Notes: generated from the sequence alone by a model not told the origin. A stretch of 64,000 nucleotides of DNA from Flavobacteriaceae bacterium (GCA_021648265.1 JAKITD010000001.1:62001-126000); one strand, 5' to 3'. Positions 1-9,722 are shown, numbered from the stretch's first letter. Numbers and translations: made by a program.

Positions 1-576
1 GCGGAGGCTTTTGAACAATATCAAAAAACGAATCCGCAGTTATTGGTTTTAGATGTAATGATGCCAAAAAAAGATGGTTTTACCTTGGCTAAAGAAATTC
101 GAAAACAAGACACAAAAATTCCTATTATATTTTTAACAGCCAAATCACAAACCCAAGATGTAGTAGAAGGTTTTTCAATTGGCGGAAACGATTATCTAAA
201 AAAACCTTTTAGTATGGAAGAGCTGATTGTGAGAATGAATTCTTTGCTAGAACGTTCCTCATTACAAAAAGAAAACACCTTAATTACCATTGGAAAATAC
301 ACCTTCAATTTCCAAAAACAAACCCTTCAAATTGAAAATGAGGAGGAATCAAAAATGCTAACTCACCGAGAAGCTCATTTGTTATTTCATTTATATAATA
401 ACAAAAATGAAGTGTTGGATCGTTCTTATATTCTTAAAAAACTTTGGAATGATGATGACTTTTTTAGCGGTAGAAGTATGGATGTCTTTATCACTAAACT
501 TCGAAAAAAACTAAAACAAGATGAGGAGATTCAGATTGTGAATGTTCGTGGTTTTGGTTATAAGTTGATTTGTTAA
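1..576 (+). CDS. OmpR-family response regulator, 5'-truncated
   Basis: DNA-binding response regulator of a two-component system, cut by the left window edge. The frame is open from base 1, so the real start lies upstream. The visible part begins inside the receiver domain. The phospho-acceptor Asp is in LVLDVMMP (codon 52-54), the switch Thr/Ser is in FLTAKS and the conserved Lys is in KKPF. The C-terminal half is a winged-helix DNA-binding domain (LTHREAHLL, then RSMDVFITKLRKKL and VNVRGFGYKL), which fits the OmpR/PhoB class. The partner kinase is probably just outside the window. The target genes cannot be read from the sequence. Confidence 0.93.
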   Translation, partial: AEAFEQYQKTNPQLLVLDVMMPKKDGFTLAKEIRKQDTKIPIIFLTAKSQTQDVVEGFSIGGNDYLKKPFSMEELIVRMNSLLERSSLQKENTLITIGKYTFNFQKQTLQIENEEESKMLTHREAHLLFHLYNNKNEVLDRSYILKKLWNDDDFFSGRSMDVFITKLRKKLKQDEEIQIVNVRGFGYKLIC

Positions 577-577
577 C

Positions 578-620
578 AAAGAATTAAGACCGCTTCGCTT
601 TATGATAAAAGAATTAAGAC
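578..620. repeat. Short direct repeat between genes
   Basis: The 13-base word AAAGAATTAAGAC occurs at 578-590 and again at 608-620, with a period of 30 bases, directly after the response regulator stop codon. The spacer contains CGCTTCGCTT. No function is assigned. It looks like intergenic repeat debris. Confidence 0.5.
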
Positions 621-693
621 TTGATTTTAAATAAATTTAGAAATTTATAAATCGTATCATCTTACATCTTTATTTACTACCTTGTCAATCATT

Positions 694-1464
694 TTGAAAA
701 TATTTCTATTCATACTACTTATTCCATTTTTTGGTGTTTCACAAGAGCTTTCTTTTGTTGAAAAAACAGATTTAAATGCCAATCAATTTATTGGTTATGA
801 CTCTTATAATGACTTATTTTATGTAACAGATCAAGTATTATATAAAAAAACAAAGAACGATTTATACAATTTTAAAGATTTTCAGTTAGGTGAAATTTAT
901 TCGGTAGATATTGTAAACCCTATGAATATTGCCGTGTATTATCAGGATTTTAATACCGTGGTTTTACTAGACAATAGGCTAAACGAAATTGAACGGGTGG
1001 AGTTCAATATCATTTCAGAATTTACCAATACCAGTCAGGTGACAATCGCAGCTAACAATAGTTTATGGATTTTTAATATTGATCTTCAGCAGTTAGAGTT
1101 GTACAATTACCGATCAAAGATAAAGACATTGGTTTCATTACCAATTAATGGTGAAGTGCTTTCGCAAGTGAGTAATTTCAACTATTGTTTTGTTTTAACG
1201 GAAGAAAAAATACGTGCCTATAATATCTACGGAAGTCTTTTAGCCGAAATAAATAATGAAGGTTTTCAGAAAATAATACAGTTCAACGAAAATTTAATTG
1301 CAATTAAGGATAATGAGCTGTTTTATATCGATAAAGAAACAAGAGAATCGAAAAAAATAAAATCTCCCGAAATAACTATAAAAGACTTGCAGCTTACGCA
1401 AGAATTCCTTTATATTTATGACGAAAATCAAGTACAAAAATTTACATTAACACTCCCTAAGTAA
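694..1464 (+). CDS. Secreted hypothetical protein
   Basis: Exported protein of about 257 residues that I do not recognise. It starts with a clear signal peptide (MKIFLFILLIPFFGVSQ, cleavage probably after SQ). The start is TTG. TTG at 694 puts the signal peptide at residue 1, but an in-frame TTG at 682 is also possible, and no ATG is available. The rest is beta-rich and repetitive in pattern (LFYVTDQVLY, LWIFNIDLQQ, LFYIDKETRE), which resembles a beta-propeller, but no named family is clear. It ends only six bases before the deoxynucleoside kinase gene, so the two are probably co-transcribed. Confidence 0.8.
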   Translation: MKIFLFILLIPFFGVSQELSFVEKTDLNANQFIGYDSYNDLFYVTDQVLYKKTKNDLYNFKDFQLGEIYSVDIVNPMNIAVYYQDFNTVVLLDNRLNEIERVEFNIISEFTNTSQVTIAANNSLWIFNIDLQQLELYNYRSKIKTLVSLPINGEVLSQVSNFNYCFVLTEEKIRAYNIYGSLLAEINNEGFQKIIQFNENLIAIKDNELFYIDKETRESKKIKSPEITIKDLQLTQEFLYIYDENQVQKFTLTLPK

Positions 1465-1470
1465 TACTTT

Positions 1471-2085
1471 ATGCACGTTGCCATCGCAGGAAATATAGGA
1501 TCAGGAAAAACAACGCTAACACAACTTTTAGCGAAACATTATAAGTGGAAACCACAATACGAAGACGTAGAAGACAACCCTTATTTGGATGATTTTTACA
1601 ACAAAATGGAACGTTGGTCATTCAACCTTCAGGTATATTTTTTAAATAGCCGTTTTCGTCAGATTCTAGATATTCGAAAAGACAAAAAAACCATTATTCA
1701 AGATCGTACGATTTACGAAGATGCTTTTATTTTTGCTCCCAACCTTCACGCAATGGGATTAATGACCAATCGTGATTATGAAAATTACCGTTCACTTTTC
1801 GATTTAATGGAAAGTGTAACCGAAGCTCCAGACTTACTTATCTATTTACGAAGCTCCATACCAAATTTGGTTGGTCAAATTCATAAACGTGGTAGAGAAT
1901 ACGAAAACTCTATTAGTATTGATTACCTAAGTAGATTGAACGAGCGTTACGAAGCTTGGATCGATACCTACGACAAAGGAAACCTCATCATTCTTGATGT
2001 TGATAATATCGATTTTGTTGATAACCCTGAAGATTTAGGCGATGTTATCAATAAGATTGATGCGGAGATTAATGGCTTGTTTTAA
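1471..2085 (+). CDS. Deoxynucleoside kinase
   Basis: Phosphorylates a deoxynucleoside with ATP in the nucleotide salvage pathway (cytoplasm). The P-loop GNIGSGKTT is at residues 7-15. The ERW motif that binds substrate and the DRT motif (DRS in relatives) follow. A C-terminal lid with Arg residues (HKRGREYE) is present. At 204 residues it has the normal length of the dNK/dGK family. Substrate specificity (dA, dG, dC or T) cannot be told from the motifs. It lies directly behind the secreted hypothetical gene and is followed by a strong hairpin terminator. Confidence 0.92.
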   Translation: MHVAIAGNIGSGKTTLTQLLAKHYKWKPQYEDVEDNPYLDDFYNKMERWSFNLQVYFLNSRFRQILDIRKDKKTIIQDRTIYEDAFIFAPNLHAMGLMTNRDYENYRSLFDLMESVTEAPDLLIYLRSSIPNLVGQIHKRGREYENSISIDYLSRLNERYEAWIDTYDKGNLIILDVDNIDFVDNPEDLGDVINKIDAEINGLF

Positions 2086-2121
2086 CTCCAAATAATAAAA
2101 ACAGGAACATTTGTTTTAAAA

Positions 2122-2159
2122 AATCCAACTAAATAAAATAAATTTAGTTGGATTTTTTT
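2122..2159 (+). terminator. Rho-independent terminator after the dNK gene
   Basis: Perfect 13-bp stem (2122-2134 with 2142-2154, AATCCAACTAAAT) with a 7-base loop, running into a T tract. It sits 37 bases after the kinase stop codon. Confidence 0.85.
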
Positions 2160-2196
2160 ATGTAAATACTTTATTAATTATTTGTAGGAATATATA

Positions 2197-2204
2197 TAGC
2201 TTTG
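2197..2204 (+). promoter_or_regulatory. Candidate -7 promoter element (TAGCTTTG)
   Basis: Exact match to the Bacteroidota -7 consensus TAnnTTTG, 32 bases before the lipoprotein start codon. No TTG lies at the usual 17-23 base spacing upstream, so the -33 half is weak. Confidence 0.5.
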
Positions 2205-2236
2205 CAGCTTATATTTTTAACATTAAAAACAAAACA

Positions 2237-2773
2237 ATGAAAATTTTAAAATTACTTTTTTTAAGCTTATTCGTATCATTTGCAATTTCTTGTTCGTCAT
2301 CTGATGATGACAATGGAGACAATGGCTCTGGTGAAACAGATGCTGAACTTGTCGATATGTGGATTGGATCTGCAGTAAATTATTCTGGAACTTCGGTAAC
2401 TGAAACTCAAGGAATTACTTTAACAGCAGATTTTGTAGGTGTAGGTTATGATATTGACTTTACATTTGATTTTACTGAAAACCCAAATATACTTACCGCA
2501 GAAGGATCGTATAGCATTGAATTAACAACTACAATACAAGGGCAGTCTACAACTCAAAATATTGAAGATTTAGGGTTTGAAAATTCAGGAACTTGGAGCC
2601 GTGATGGCAATCAAATTTCTTTGACTTATGATGGAACTACAGACGTGGCTACGATTACTGAATTAACAGAAACTACTCTAATATTAAATATTGCTAGAGT
2701 AGATGTAACTGATCAAGGTGGTGTAATTTCAACGGTTACAACAGATTCATATTTCACATTTACAAGACAATAG
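2237..2773 (+). CDS. Small lipoprotein, lipocalin-like
   Basis: Exported lipoprotein of 178 residues. The signal peptide ends in the lipobox FAISC with Cys19. It is followed by an acidic low-complexity linker (SSSDDDNGDNGSGE) typical of flavobacterial surface lipoproteins. The remaining ~140 residues alternate beta strands (ITLTADF, DIDFTFDF, GTWSRDGNQISLTYDG) in the pattern of lipocalin-like domains common in this family. No enzymatic motif is seen. It has its own promoter element and terminator, so it is monocistronic. Confidence 0.85.
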   Translation: MKILKLLFLSLFVSFAISCSSSDDDNGDNGSGETDAELVDMWIGSAVNYSGTSVTETQGITLTADFVGVGYDIDFTFDFTENPNILTAEGSYSIELTTTIQGQSTTQNIEDLGFENSGTWSRDGNQISLTYDGTTDVATITELTETTLILNIARVDVTDQGGVISTVTTDSYFTFTRQ

Positions 2774-2794
2774 AAATAATTATTTTTTATCCAA

Positions 2795-2829
2795 AAAAAC
2801 CTGCTAAACATAAAGTTTAGCAGGTTTTT
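2795..2829. terminator. Bidirectional hairpin terminator
   Basis: Perfect 15-bp stem (2795-2809 with 2815-2829, core ACCTGCTAAAC) with A tracts before and T tracts after. It can stop transcripts of the lipoprotein gene (+) and of hppA (-). Confidence 0.8.
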
Positions 2830-2840
2830 AAATTTATAGA

Positions 2841-2871
2841 GACCTACTAGGTTTTAAAAACCTAGTAGGTC
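2841..2871. repeat. Long palindrome, repeat family copy 1
   Basis: GACCTACTAGGTTTT pairs with its complement across one base (2841-2855 with 2857-2871). It lies between the convergent lipoprotein and hppA genes. A second copy of the same design is at 18026-18070, with compensating changes in the stem, so this is a repeated structured element and not just a chance hairpin. It may also act as a second terminator. Confidence 0.75.
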
Positions 2872-2882
2872 TTGACAAGAAA

Positions 2883-5360
2883 CTATTTTGTTTCTTCTAC
2901 TTCTTTAATTACCTTAACAGTGTGACCTTCAACTTTAACATCTGTATTTTTTAATGCTTCTATACTAGCTTTTACTTCCGCTTTAGTTCCTTCAAAAGTT
3001 TGTTCTGTTTTGGTAGTTTCACCATTTTTAATTACTATAGTTGTAACGGTTGCTTTTGCCATACCATCGTCATTCACTTCCATAATCACGTTTACTTGCT
3101 TTTCAGATGAAATCGTTTTTACATCCTGAGCTTCGTGTAATTCCATATCGTTTGTCATTGCGTGTCCTTCCGAAGAATGACCTCCTAAAATTGGAGCAAT
3201 TACCAATCCAATTAAACAAGTAAGTTTAATTAAAATATTCATTGAAGGCCCAGAAGTATCTTTAAATGGATCTCCAACAGTATCTCCAGTAATTGCAGCT
3301 TCGTGAGCAGCAGAACCTTTATGCGTCATTTCGCCATTAATCATTACACCAGCTTCAAAAGATTTTTTAGCATTATCCCAAGCACCACCAGCATTGTTTT
3401 GGAAGATTGCCCAAAGCACACCACTTACGGTAACTCCTGCCATATAACCACCAAGCATTTCAGCAATCATCAGGTTGTCCATACCAAATAGCATCGGTAC
3501 AAAAGTAATTACTAACGGAAAACCAATAGTTAGTAAACCCGGTAGCATCATTTCTCTTAAAGAAGCTTCTGTAGATATTTTTACACATTTATCGTATTCT
3601 GGTTTCCCAGTTCCTTCCATAATTCCAGGAATTTCTCTAAATTGACGCCTTACTTCATACACCATTTCCATAGCAGCTTTACCAACAGCATTCATTGCTA
3701 AAGCAGAAAATACTACAGGTACCATTGCACCAATAAATAGCATTGCTAATACGGGTGCTTTAAAAATATTAATTCCATCAATTCCTGTAAACGTTACATA
3801 AGCAGCAAATAACGCTAATGATGTTAAGGCAGCAGATGCGATAGCAAAACCTTTACCCGTTGCAGCCGTAGTATTACCAACAGTATCTAAAATATCTGTA
3901 CGCTCTCTAACAATAGGATCTTGTTCACTCATTTCTGCAATTCCTCCTGCATTATCAGCAATTGGACCAAAAGCATCAATAGCTAATTGCATTGCGGTTG
4001 TTGCCATCATTGCAGATGCTGCCATTGCAACACCATAAAATCCAGCAAAAGCATACGAAGTCCAAATTGCAGCAGCAAATAAAATTACTGTTGGAAATGT
4101 AGAAATCATTCCTGTTGCCAAACCTGCAATAATATTTGTTCCTGCTCCTGTAGCTGATTTTTGCACAATATTAAAAACAGGTTTTTTACCTAAACCTGTA
4201 TAATATTCTGTTACTGATGAAATAACCGCTCCAACAACTAAACCTACTAATGCAGCATAAAACACACGCATTGCAGTAATATCTTTTAATACGTTTCCTC
4301 CTGTTTCAAAGAAATTCATTTTCATAGTTTCTGGCAACATCCAAGTAACTAAAAAATAACTTGAAATAGCAACCAACCCAATAGAGAACCAGTTTCCTTT
4401 ATTTAATGCTCCCATCACTTCTGATTCTTTAGCATCATTAGATTTAATACCTACTAACATAGTACCTAATAATGAAATGATAATACCAGCACCAGCAATA
4501 GACATTGGTAATAAAATTGGACCAATATGTCCGAAACCTTCAAAGATGTTTATGTCGTTTACATCAATAATGTAATTTCCAAGAACCATTGCAGCCAATA
4601 CAGTTGCTACATAAGAACCGAATAAATCTGCTCCCATTCCTGCAACATCACCTACATTATCACCTACATTATCAGCAATTGTAGCTGGATTTCTAGGATC
4701 GTCTTCAGGAATTCCTGCTTCCACTTTACCTACTAAATCTGCACCTACATCGGCAGCCTTTGTATAAATACCTCCACCAACTCTAGCAAATAAGGCAATA
4801 GATTCAGCTCCTAAAGAAAAACCTGCTAAGGTTTCAAGAACAATCGTCATTTTATCTGTTGAGAAAACACCTGCAGCACCTCCCATAAAATAATGATAGA
4901 AAACAATAAAAAACAAGGTTAAGCCTAAAACAGCTAAACCTGCAACGCCTAATCCCATTACAGTACCACCTCCAAAAGAAACTTTCAAAGCATTTGGTAA
5001 ACTAGTACGAGCAGCTTGTGTTGTTCTAACGTTAGTCTTAGTTGCTATTTTCATTCCCATATTTCCAGCATAAGCCGAGAAAAATGCTCCGAAAATAAAA
5101 GCAATTACAATTAGCCAGTGAGTAGAAGGAACTACTATTGAAACTATAAACAATAAAACACTTACTCCTACTACAAACATTGCTAGTAAACGATATTCTG
5201 CATTTAAGAACGCTAAAGCACCTTCGTAAATATGATCAGCAATTTCTTTCATTTTACCATCTCCTGCATCTTGTTTCATTACCCAAGATTTTTTGTAAAG
5301 CATATAAGCTAAACCTATAAATGCCGCTACGATTGGCATATAAATCATCATTGATTCCAT
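2883..5360 (-). CDS. hppA: Membrane-bound proton-pumping pyrophosphatase
   Basis: Integral membrane pump that hydrolyses pyrophosphate and exports ions. Core motifs are present: the [20 protein letters not shown] substrate region (about residues 214-233), [14 protein letters not shown] (234-247) and [19 protein letters not shown] near residue 497 has Ala where K+-independent enzymes have Lys, which predicts K+ dependence. E186 (GAESIALF) occupies a place that is usually Ser, and G248 (LFGSY) replaces the Glu of Na+-pumping relatives. This fits a flavobacterial H+ pump type. At 825 residues it is longer than usual because of a soluble ~75-residue C-terminal tail rich in Lys and Glu. It follows ppa on the same strand but has a separate promoter element. 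Confidence 0.95.
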   Translation of the reverse strand: MESMMIYMPIVAAFIGLAYMLYKKSWVMKQDAGDGKMKEIADHIYEGALAFLNAEYRLLAMFVVGVSVLLFIVSIVVPSTHWLIVIAFIFGAFFSAYAGNMGMKIATKTNVRTTQAARTSLPNALKVSFGGGTVMGLGVAGLAVLGLTLFFIVFYHYFMGGAAGVFSTDKMTIVLETLAGFSLGAESIALFARVGGGIYTKAADVGADLVGKVEAGIPEDDPRNPATIADNVGDNVGDVAGMGADLFGSYVATVLAAMVLGNYIIDVNDINIFEGFGHIGPILLPMSIAGAGIIISLLGTMLVGIKSNDAKESEVMGALNKGNWFSIGLVAISSYFLVTWMLPETMKMNFFETGGNVLKDITAMRVFYAALVGLVVGAVISSVTEYYTGLGKKPVFNIVQKSATGAGTNIIAGLATGMISTFPTVILFAAAIWTSYAFAGFYGVAMAASAMMATTAMQLAIDAFGPIADNAGGIAEMSEQDPIVRERTDILDTVGNTTAATGKGFAIASAALTSLALFAAYVTFTGIDGINIFKAPVLAMLFIGAMVPVVFSALAMNAVGKAAMEMVYEVRRQFREIPGIMEGTGKPEYDKCVKISTEASLREMMLPGLLTIGFPLVITFVPMLFGMDNLMIAEMLGGYMAGVTVSGVLWAIFQNNAGGAWDNAKKSFEAGVMINGEMTHKGSAAHEAAITGDTVGDPFKDTSGPSMNILIKLTCLIGLVIAPILGGHSSEGHAMTNDMELHEAQDVKTISSEKQVNVIMEVNDDGMAKATVTTIVIKNGETTKTEQTFEGTKAEVKASIEALKNTDVKVEGHTVKVIKEVEETK

Positions 5361-5387
5361 TTTCTATTATTTTATTATTAAGCTGGG

Positions 5388-5395
5388 CAAAAGTA
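5388..5395 (-). promoter_or_regulatory. Candidate -7 element for hppA (TACTTTTG)
   Basis: Exact TAnnTTTG match on the minus strand, 27 bases before the hppA start codon and downstream of the ppa terminator. No well-spaced TTG is seen, so only the -7 half is supported. Confidence 0.5.
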
Positions 5396-5414
5396 GTAAA
5401 ATCAAAGGGAATAA

Positions 5415-5449
5415 AAAACCCCTCAGAAAAAGTAATTCTGAAAGGTTTT
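5415..5449 (-). terminator. Terminator between ppa and hppA
   Basis: Read on the minus strand, a 14-bp stem with two G-U pairs (5436-5449 with 5415-5428; arms AAAACCTTTCAGAA and TTCTGAGGGGTTTT) is followed by a T run. It separates the two pyrophosphatase genes into distinct units, or partly attenuates read-through. Confidence 0.7.
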
Positions 5450-5470
5450 ATTATTAATTTTTCAATAATT

Positions 5471-5998
5471 CTAAATCCTGAAATTTCCTGTTTTTTTATG
5501 TTCACTCTCTTCATATCGTTTTATACATTTTTTATGTATTTCGTAAGCTTCTTCAGCATCTCCCCAACCTCCTACATCTACTTTCTTTTCTTCTAAATCT
5601 TTATAAACTTGAAAAAAATGTTCTATTTCTTTTACCATATGTGGGTTCATATCGGATAAATCGTTTAATTTATTCCAAATAGGATCGGATACAGGTACAC
5701 ATATTATTTTTTCATCAGGTCCTTTTTCATCGGTCATATGAAAAACACCAATTGGCTTCACCTCCATCACACACATCGGGAATGTAGGTTGCGTTACCAA
5801 TACCAAAACATCTAAGGGATCGCCATCTAGAGCTAATGTTTCTGGTATAAAACCATAATCTGCTGGATACATCATTGATGAAAATAACATTCTATCAAAT
5901 CGGACTTTATGTAAATCGAAATCGTATTCGTATTTATTTCTACTTCCTTTTGGTATTTCGATTAATACATCGAAGGTTTTTTTATTTCTTGGACTCAT
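5471..5998 (-). CDS. ppa: Inorganic pyrophosphatase, soluble family I
   Basis: Cytoplasmic enzyme that splits pyrophosphate to two phosphates and pulls biosynthetic reactions forward. Family I signatures are visible: IEIPKGSRNKYEYD near the N-terminus, YPADYGFIPET, and the metal-binding acidic motif DGDPLDVLV. At 175 residues it has normal length. It lies directly upstream of hppA on the same strand, so two enzymes for the same substrate, one wasting and one conserving the energy, are neighbours. Confidence 0.95.
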   Translation of the reverse strand: MSPRNKKTFDVLIEIPKGSRNKYEYDFDLHKVRFDRMLFSSMMYPADYGFIPETLALDGDPLDVLVLVTQPTFPMCVMEVKPIGVFHMTDEKGPDEKIICVPVSDPIWNKLNDLSDMNPHMVKEIEHFFQVYKDLEEKKVDVGGWGDAEEAYEIHKKCIKRYEESEHKKTGNFRI

Positions 5999-6071
5999 AA
6001 TTCTATATTTTCTGTAAAATTAATGATTGTTATAGTAAGGTAAGGTTATATTTTAACTAAATTGAAGATGG

Positions 6072-6091
6072 ATTCTCACTTTCGTAAGAAT
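6072..6091 (+). repeat. Degenerate intergenic hairpin
   Basis: ATTCTCACTTTCGTAAGAAT forms an imperfect hairpin around TTTC. Its layout (GATTC, arm, TTTCG, arm, GAATGACA) resembles the CCTGC/GCAGG hairpins at 15205, 17113 and 20259, and it is probably a decayed member of the same repeat group. Confidence 0.45.
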
Positions 6092-6159
6092 GACAAAGGC
6101 TAGAATAATTATCTAAATTGTTTTAAAAATAACATTTGTGTATTCGTGGCTTTCAGCAA

Positions 6160-8652
6160 TTAAAAAGAGAAACTAAATCTTCCTGTGACTCCAAAATTAC
6201 GAGCACCTGGAATTTCTTTGTAATTTCCTCGGAAGTTGAACTCGATGGCAAATATTTTGAAGATATTTCCAATTCCTGCACTCCATTCCCAATAAATATC
6301 ATTTGGTGAAAGATATCGAATTGGTAATCCGTCAATTCCAACATTTATAGAGTTATTGGCTTCAGATAGTTCGCCATACACCGCTCTAAAGCCTACTATT
6401 TCACGTAGATTTAATTTCCGAAGCATTGGCACTCTTCCAAAAAGCCTTCCTCCAAAATTATGTTTTAAATGAAATGAAGCATAAGTGTCGCTCACAAATT
6501 CATAAAAATCTAACTGTGTAAATGTATTGTAAATACTAAATAATGTTTGGTTTCCTGGAATTGGATTTAACAATCCTAAAGGTACTGTTCCAAATATTTT
6601 ACCAACCTCAACAGTAGTGTATAATCTTCCAACTCCCCCAAGGTTCCAAGGTTGTGTATATAAGGCTTGTACTTTGTGGTATTGAAAATCTCCATTTAAA
6701 ACATTCTTTAAACCAAAGGTATATCCTGCATAAAATTCGGGAAAATTACCCCTATTTATTATATTTCGTTCCACACCATAACCCGAAGTTTTTCTTCCCG
6801 GTGTATAGTTGATTCCTAATTCTAATTCAGGTTGTTTGATTTCGGATTGAATATCTCCATTTTCATCGTAGTAATCCAAACTAAAGGTATTGGTGGCAGA
6901 TTTTAATGTTCGAAAAGACAAAGTAGTTCTAAAAACAAAGTTCTTAACAGGTTCCATTTCAAAACCCAAAGTAGAAAGATTAATGCGAGTTAAGCGGTCG
7001 TTTGCTCCTACAGTTATTAATCCCGAAGACGCTCTATTTCTTCCCAACACATCTTTACTATTGGTTAGACTTGCGCCTGTTTGTTCCACATCTTTTCGAT
7101 GCCCTCCAAAAATAGTTTTTCGTTTTTTTCTGTCAAAAAGCCATTTTCCAGAAAGTCCAAATTTAAATCGTTCATCTCTTAATCCGTAGGCTCCAAACAC
7201 TTCCGCACGCCAAGGATCATTGGGTGTAAAGTAAGTTCTACCTCCCAATCGTATTCGTAGTCCTTCTGCTTCATTATAACCAAAAACAGAATAAAACGGA
7301 CCTACATCAAAATTTTCAAGTTCATAATAACCACTGGCAAACATGGATCCGAGGGTATATAAGCTTTTAAATCGCCTCACCGTTTTTAAGGTGTCCAACA
7401 TTTTATAAACTCCCTCTTCATCGTTGCTTAATTTTTCCATCCTACGCTCTTCCCAAAATTCATCGTCACGATTAAAAACTTCATATTGATAGGGATCTAC
7501 ATTTTCCTTATAAAATTTTTCTTCTTTTAGAACATCAAACTCGTAATTATCATAAAGAGTAGTACGTTTCCCATACATTCCTTGAGCTTCTTCCTTTTTT
7601 CTGATACTAAAATCACTCAACATATAATCTCGGGTCATCAAGAAAACGGAATCGTTCAGCACATCAAATTCTTGTTCAATATAAATTTCACGAACCCAAT
7701 TCAAGTTGGCACTTTTGGTGGCTTGTAAATTAATTTCTTTAATCGCCCAAGTGCTATCATTTACCCAAAAATCTCCTTTAAAAGTAAGTTCGTTTTTACG
7801 TCTTGGATAATAGACAATATTATAGCACCATTTATCACCAATATACGTGCTGTCTAGCAATACATAATTATAAACCTGTATTCCTGTTTTGGAAAGTGGA
7901 CTTGTAAATGCAACATCAAAAAACTTTAAATGGTTGTCATAAATATCAAAATCTGCGTATAAATCTTTTATAAATTCTATAATGGTTTGGTTGTTTTCAA
8001 AACCCGAATTTTTGTTTCCTTCTAATACTTGATTTTCTTTATTTATTAAATTATTACCATATACTTTATAAATGGCCTCGTTAATAAAAATTGGCAAATA
8101 AGTATTCCCAGTAATACGGGATGTATCCACTTGATCGAAGACAAATTCCATTCCTTTAAAAGTTTTATTCTTCATAAAGGAACTGTCAATGGTATTTAAA
8201 TCGAATTCTAATTTTTCGTATTTATCGTAGCTGTATTGTTTAAACTTTTTTACACCATTTTCTCTTCGGTGTTCCCAAATTTTACGAAGAATATCTATTG
8301 CAGGATTGTTTTTTTTAGATTGTTTTCCGCTAAAAATAACTACTTCATCCAAAGCAGCCGATTCCTCTTCTAAAACAACATTCATTTTATAAGTGCTCTT
8401 TTGAGTAAGTTCAATTTCTAGGGTGGAATATCCAACAAACGAAACGATTATAGCATAATAGGATTCATCACTTTCTAAATAGAAACGTCCATTTTCATTT
8501 GTGATGGTGCCTTCGTAAGAATCTTTAAAAACAACATTTGCAAAGGCAACAGGCTCTCCAAATTCATCCTTAATTACACCACTCACCTTGGTTTGCGCTT
8601 GAATCAAAGAGGTAGTTATAATAAATAAGAAAAAATAAAATTGCTTCATCAA
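6160..8652 (-). CDS. DUF5686 outer-membrane protein with carboxypeptidase-like domain
   Basis: Outer-membrane protein of 830 residues. A signal peptide (MMKQFYFFLFIITTSLIQAQ) is followed by a carboxypeptidase regulatory-like beta sandwich (about residues 21-105: VSGVIKDEFGEPVAFANVVF, then TNENGRFYL, VSFVGYSTLEI). The large remaining part matches the DUF5686 architecture and ends in a series of amphipathic strands with a terminal Phe (GRFSFSF), as expected for a beta barrel inserted by the BAM machinery. Function is unknown. The domain pair is typical of Bacteroidota surface proteins. It lies downstream of pdhB on the same strand (93-base gap). Confidence 0.85.
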   Translation of the reverse strand: MMKQFYFFLFIITTSLIQAQTKVSGVIKDEFGEPVAFANVVFKDSYEGTITNENGRFYLESDESYYAIIVSFVGYSTLEIELTQKSTYKMNVVLEEESAALDEVVIFSGKQSKKNNPAIDILRKIWEHRRENGVKKFKQYSYDKYEKLEFDLNTIDSSFMKNKTFKGMEFVFDQVDTSRITGNTYLPIFINEAIYKVYGNNLINKENQVLEGNKNSGFENNQTIIEFIKDLYADFDIYDNHLKFFDVAFTSPLSKTGIQVYNYVLLDSTYIGDKWCYNIVYYPRRKNELTFKGDFWVNDSTWAIKEINLQATKSANLNWVREIYIEQEFDVLNDSVFLMTRDYMLSDFSIRKKEEAQGMYGKRTTLYDNYEFDVLKEEKFYKENVDPYQYEVFNRDDEFWEERRMEKLSNDEEGVYKMLDTLKTVRRFKSLYTLGSMFASGYYELENFDVGPFYSVFGYNEAEGLRIRLGGRTYFTPNDPWRAEVFGAYGLRDERFKFGLSGKWLFDRKKRKTIFGGHRKDVEQTGASLTNSKDVLGRNRASSGLITVGANDRLTRINLSTLGFEMEPVKNFVFRTTLSFRTLKSATNTFSLDYYDENGDIQSEIKQPELELGINYTPGRKTSGYGVERNIINRGNFPEFYAGYTFGLKNVLNGDFQYHKVQALYTQPWNLGGVGRLYTTVEVGKIFGTVPLGLLNPIPGNQTLFSIYNTFTQLDFYEFVSDTYASFHLKHNFGGRLFGRVPMLRKLNLREIVGFRAVYGELSEANNSINVGIDGLPIRYLSPNDIYWEWSAGIGNIFKIFAIEFNFRGNYKEIPGARNFGVTGRFSFSF

Positions 8653-8744
8653 AAAAGTAAATCGATGTTAATACATAGATTTTAGGGCTTGTAAGTCAAT
8701 AATTAAGCCATTATATTAAATGACTTTCAGTAAACAATATGTGT

Positions 8745-9722
8745 TTATTTGTACATTACTTTTTTTACAGCTTTAATTACATCATTGCTATTTGGCAGCC
8801 ATTCAGCAAGTAAAACTGGTGAAAAAGGTGCAGGAGTATCTGCTGTATTTATTTTAATAATTGGGGCATCTAGATAATCGAACGCTTGTTCCTGAACTTG
8901 GTAGGTGATTTCGGTAGCAACATTTCCAAAAGGCCAAGCTTCTTCAAGAATTACCAATCGGTTTGTTTTTTTAACGGAATCTAAAATAGTTTTATGATCC
9001 ATTGGTCGAACCGTTCTTAAGTCGATAATCTCACATTCAATTCCTTCTTTTGAAAGAACATCGGCAGCTTTATATGCTTCCTTAATTATTTTTCCGAAAG
9101 AAACAATCGTTACATCCGTTCCTTTTCGCTTTATTTCAGCGATTCCCAAAGGAATTAAATATTCACCTTCTGGAACTTCTCCTTTATCACCATACATCTG
9201 TTCGCTTTCCATAAAAATAACAGGATCGTTATCTCTAATCGCGCTTTTTAAAAGTCCTTTTGCATCTTTAGGATTGCTAGGAACCACCACTTTTAAACCA
9301 GGACAGTTAGCGTACCAACTTTCAAAAGCTTGCGAATGTGTTGCAGCTAATTGTCCAGCTGAAGCCGTTGGTCCACGAAAAACAATAGGAATACTAAATT
9401 GTCCGCCACTCATCTGACGCATTTTTGCAGCGTTGTTTATAATTTGATCGATTCCCACTAAAGAGAAATTAAAGGTCATAAACTCAATAATTGGACGGTT
9501 ACCATTCATTGCAGACCCTATACCAATACCAGAAAAACCAAGTTCAGAAATTGGGGTATCAATAACTCGCATGGCACCAAATTCATCCAGCATTCCCTTA
9601 CTAGCTTTATACGCACCGTTGTATTCGGCAACTTCCTCACCCATTAAATATATGCTTTCGTCACGTCGCATTTCCTCGCTCATCGCCTCGCAAATCGCTT
9701 CTCTAAATTGAATTGTTTTCAT
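8745..9722 (-). CDS. pdhB: Pyruvate dehydrogenase E1 component, beta subunit
   Basis: Beta subunit of the thiamine-diphosphate-dependent E1 enzyme that feeds pyruvate into acetyl-CoA in the cytoplasm. Recognisable stretches are TIQFREAICEAMSEEM, DTPISELGFSGIGIGSAMNG, GPTASAGQLAATHSQAFESW and the transketolase C-terminal region (IDLRTVRPMD, EEAWPFGNVATEI). At 325 residues it is full length. The alpha subunit and the E2 gene are not in the window, which is common in flavobacteria. The start codon overlaps the stop of an open frame without a start (9719-9940). Confidence 0.93.
   Translation of the reverse strand: MKTIQFREAICEAMSEEMRRDESIYLMGEEVAEYNGAYKASKGMLDEFGAMRVIDTPISELGFSGIGIGSAMNGNRPIIEFMTFNFSLVGIDQIINNAAKMRQMSGGQFSIPIVFRGPTASAGQLAATHSQAFESWYANCPGLKVVVPSNPKDAKGLLKSAIRDNDPVIFMESEQMYGDKGEVPEGEYLIPLGIAEIKRKGTDVTIVSFGKIIKEAYKAADVLSKEGIECEIIDLRTVRPMDHKTILDSVKKTNRLVILEEAWPFGNVATEITYQVQEQAFDYLDAPIIKINTADTPAPFSPVLLAEWLPNSNDVIKAVKKVMYK

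Noticed and set aside
5254-5514. Minus-strand frame bridging hppA and ppa
   Set aside because: It crosses the terminator and start region of two well-supported genes in another frame and has no family resemblance.
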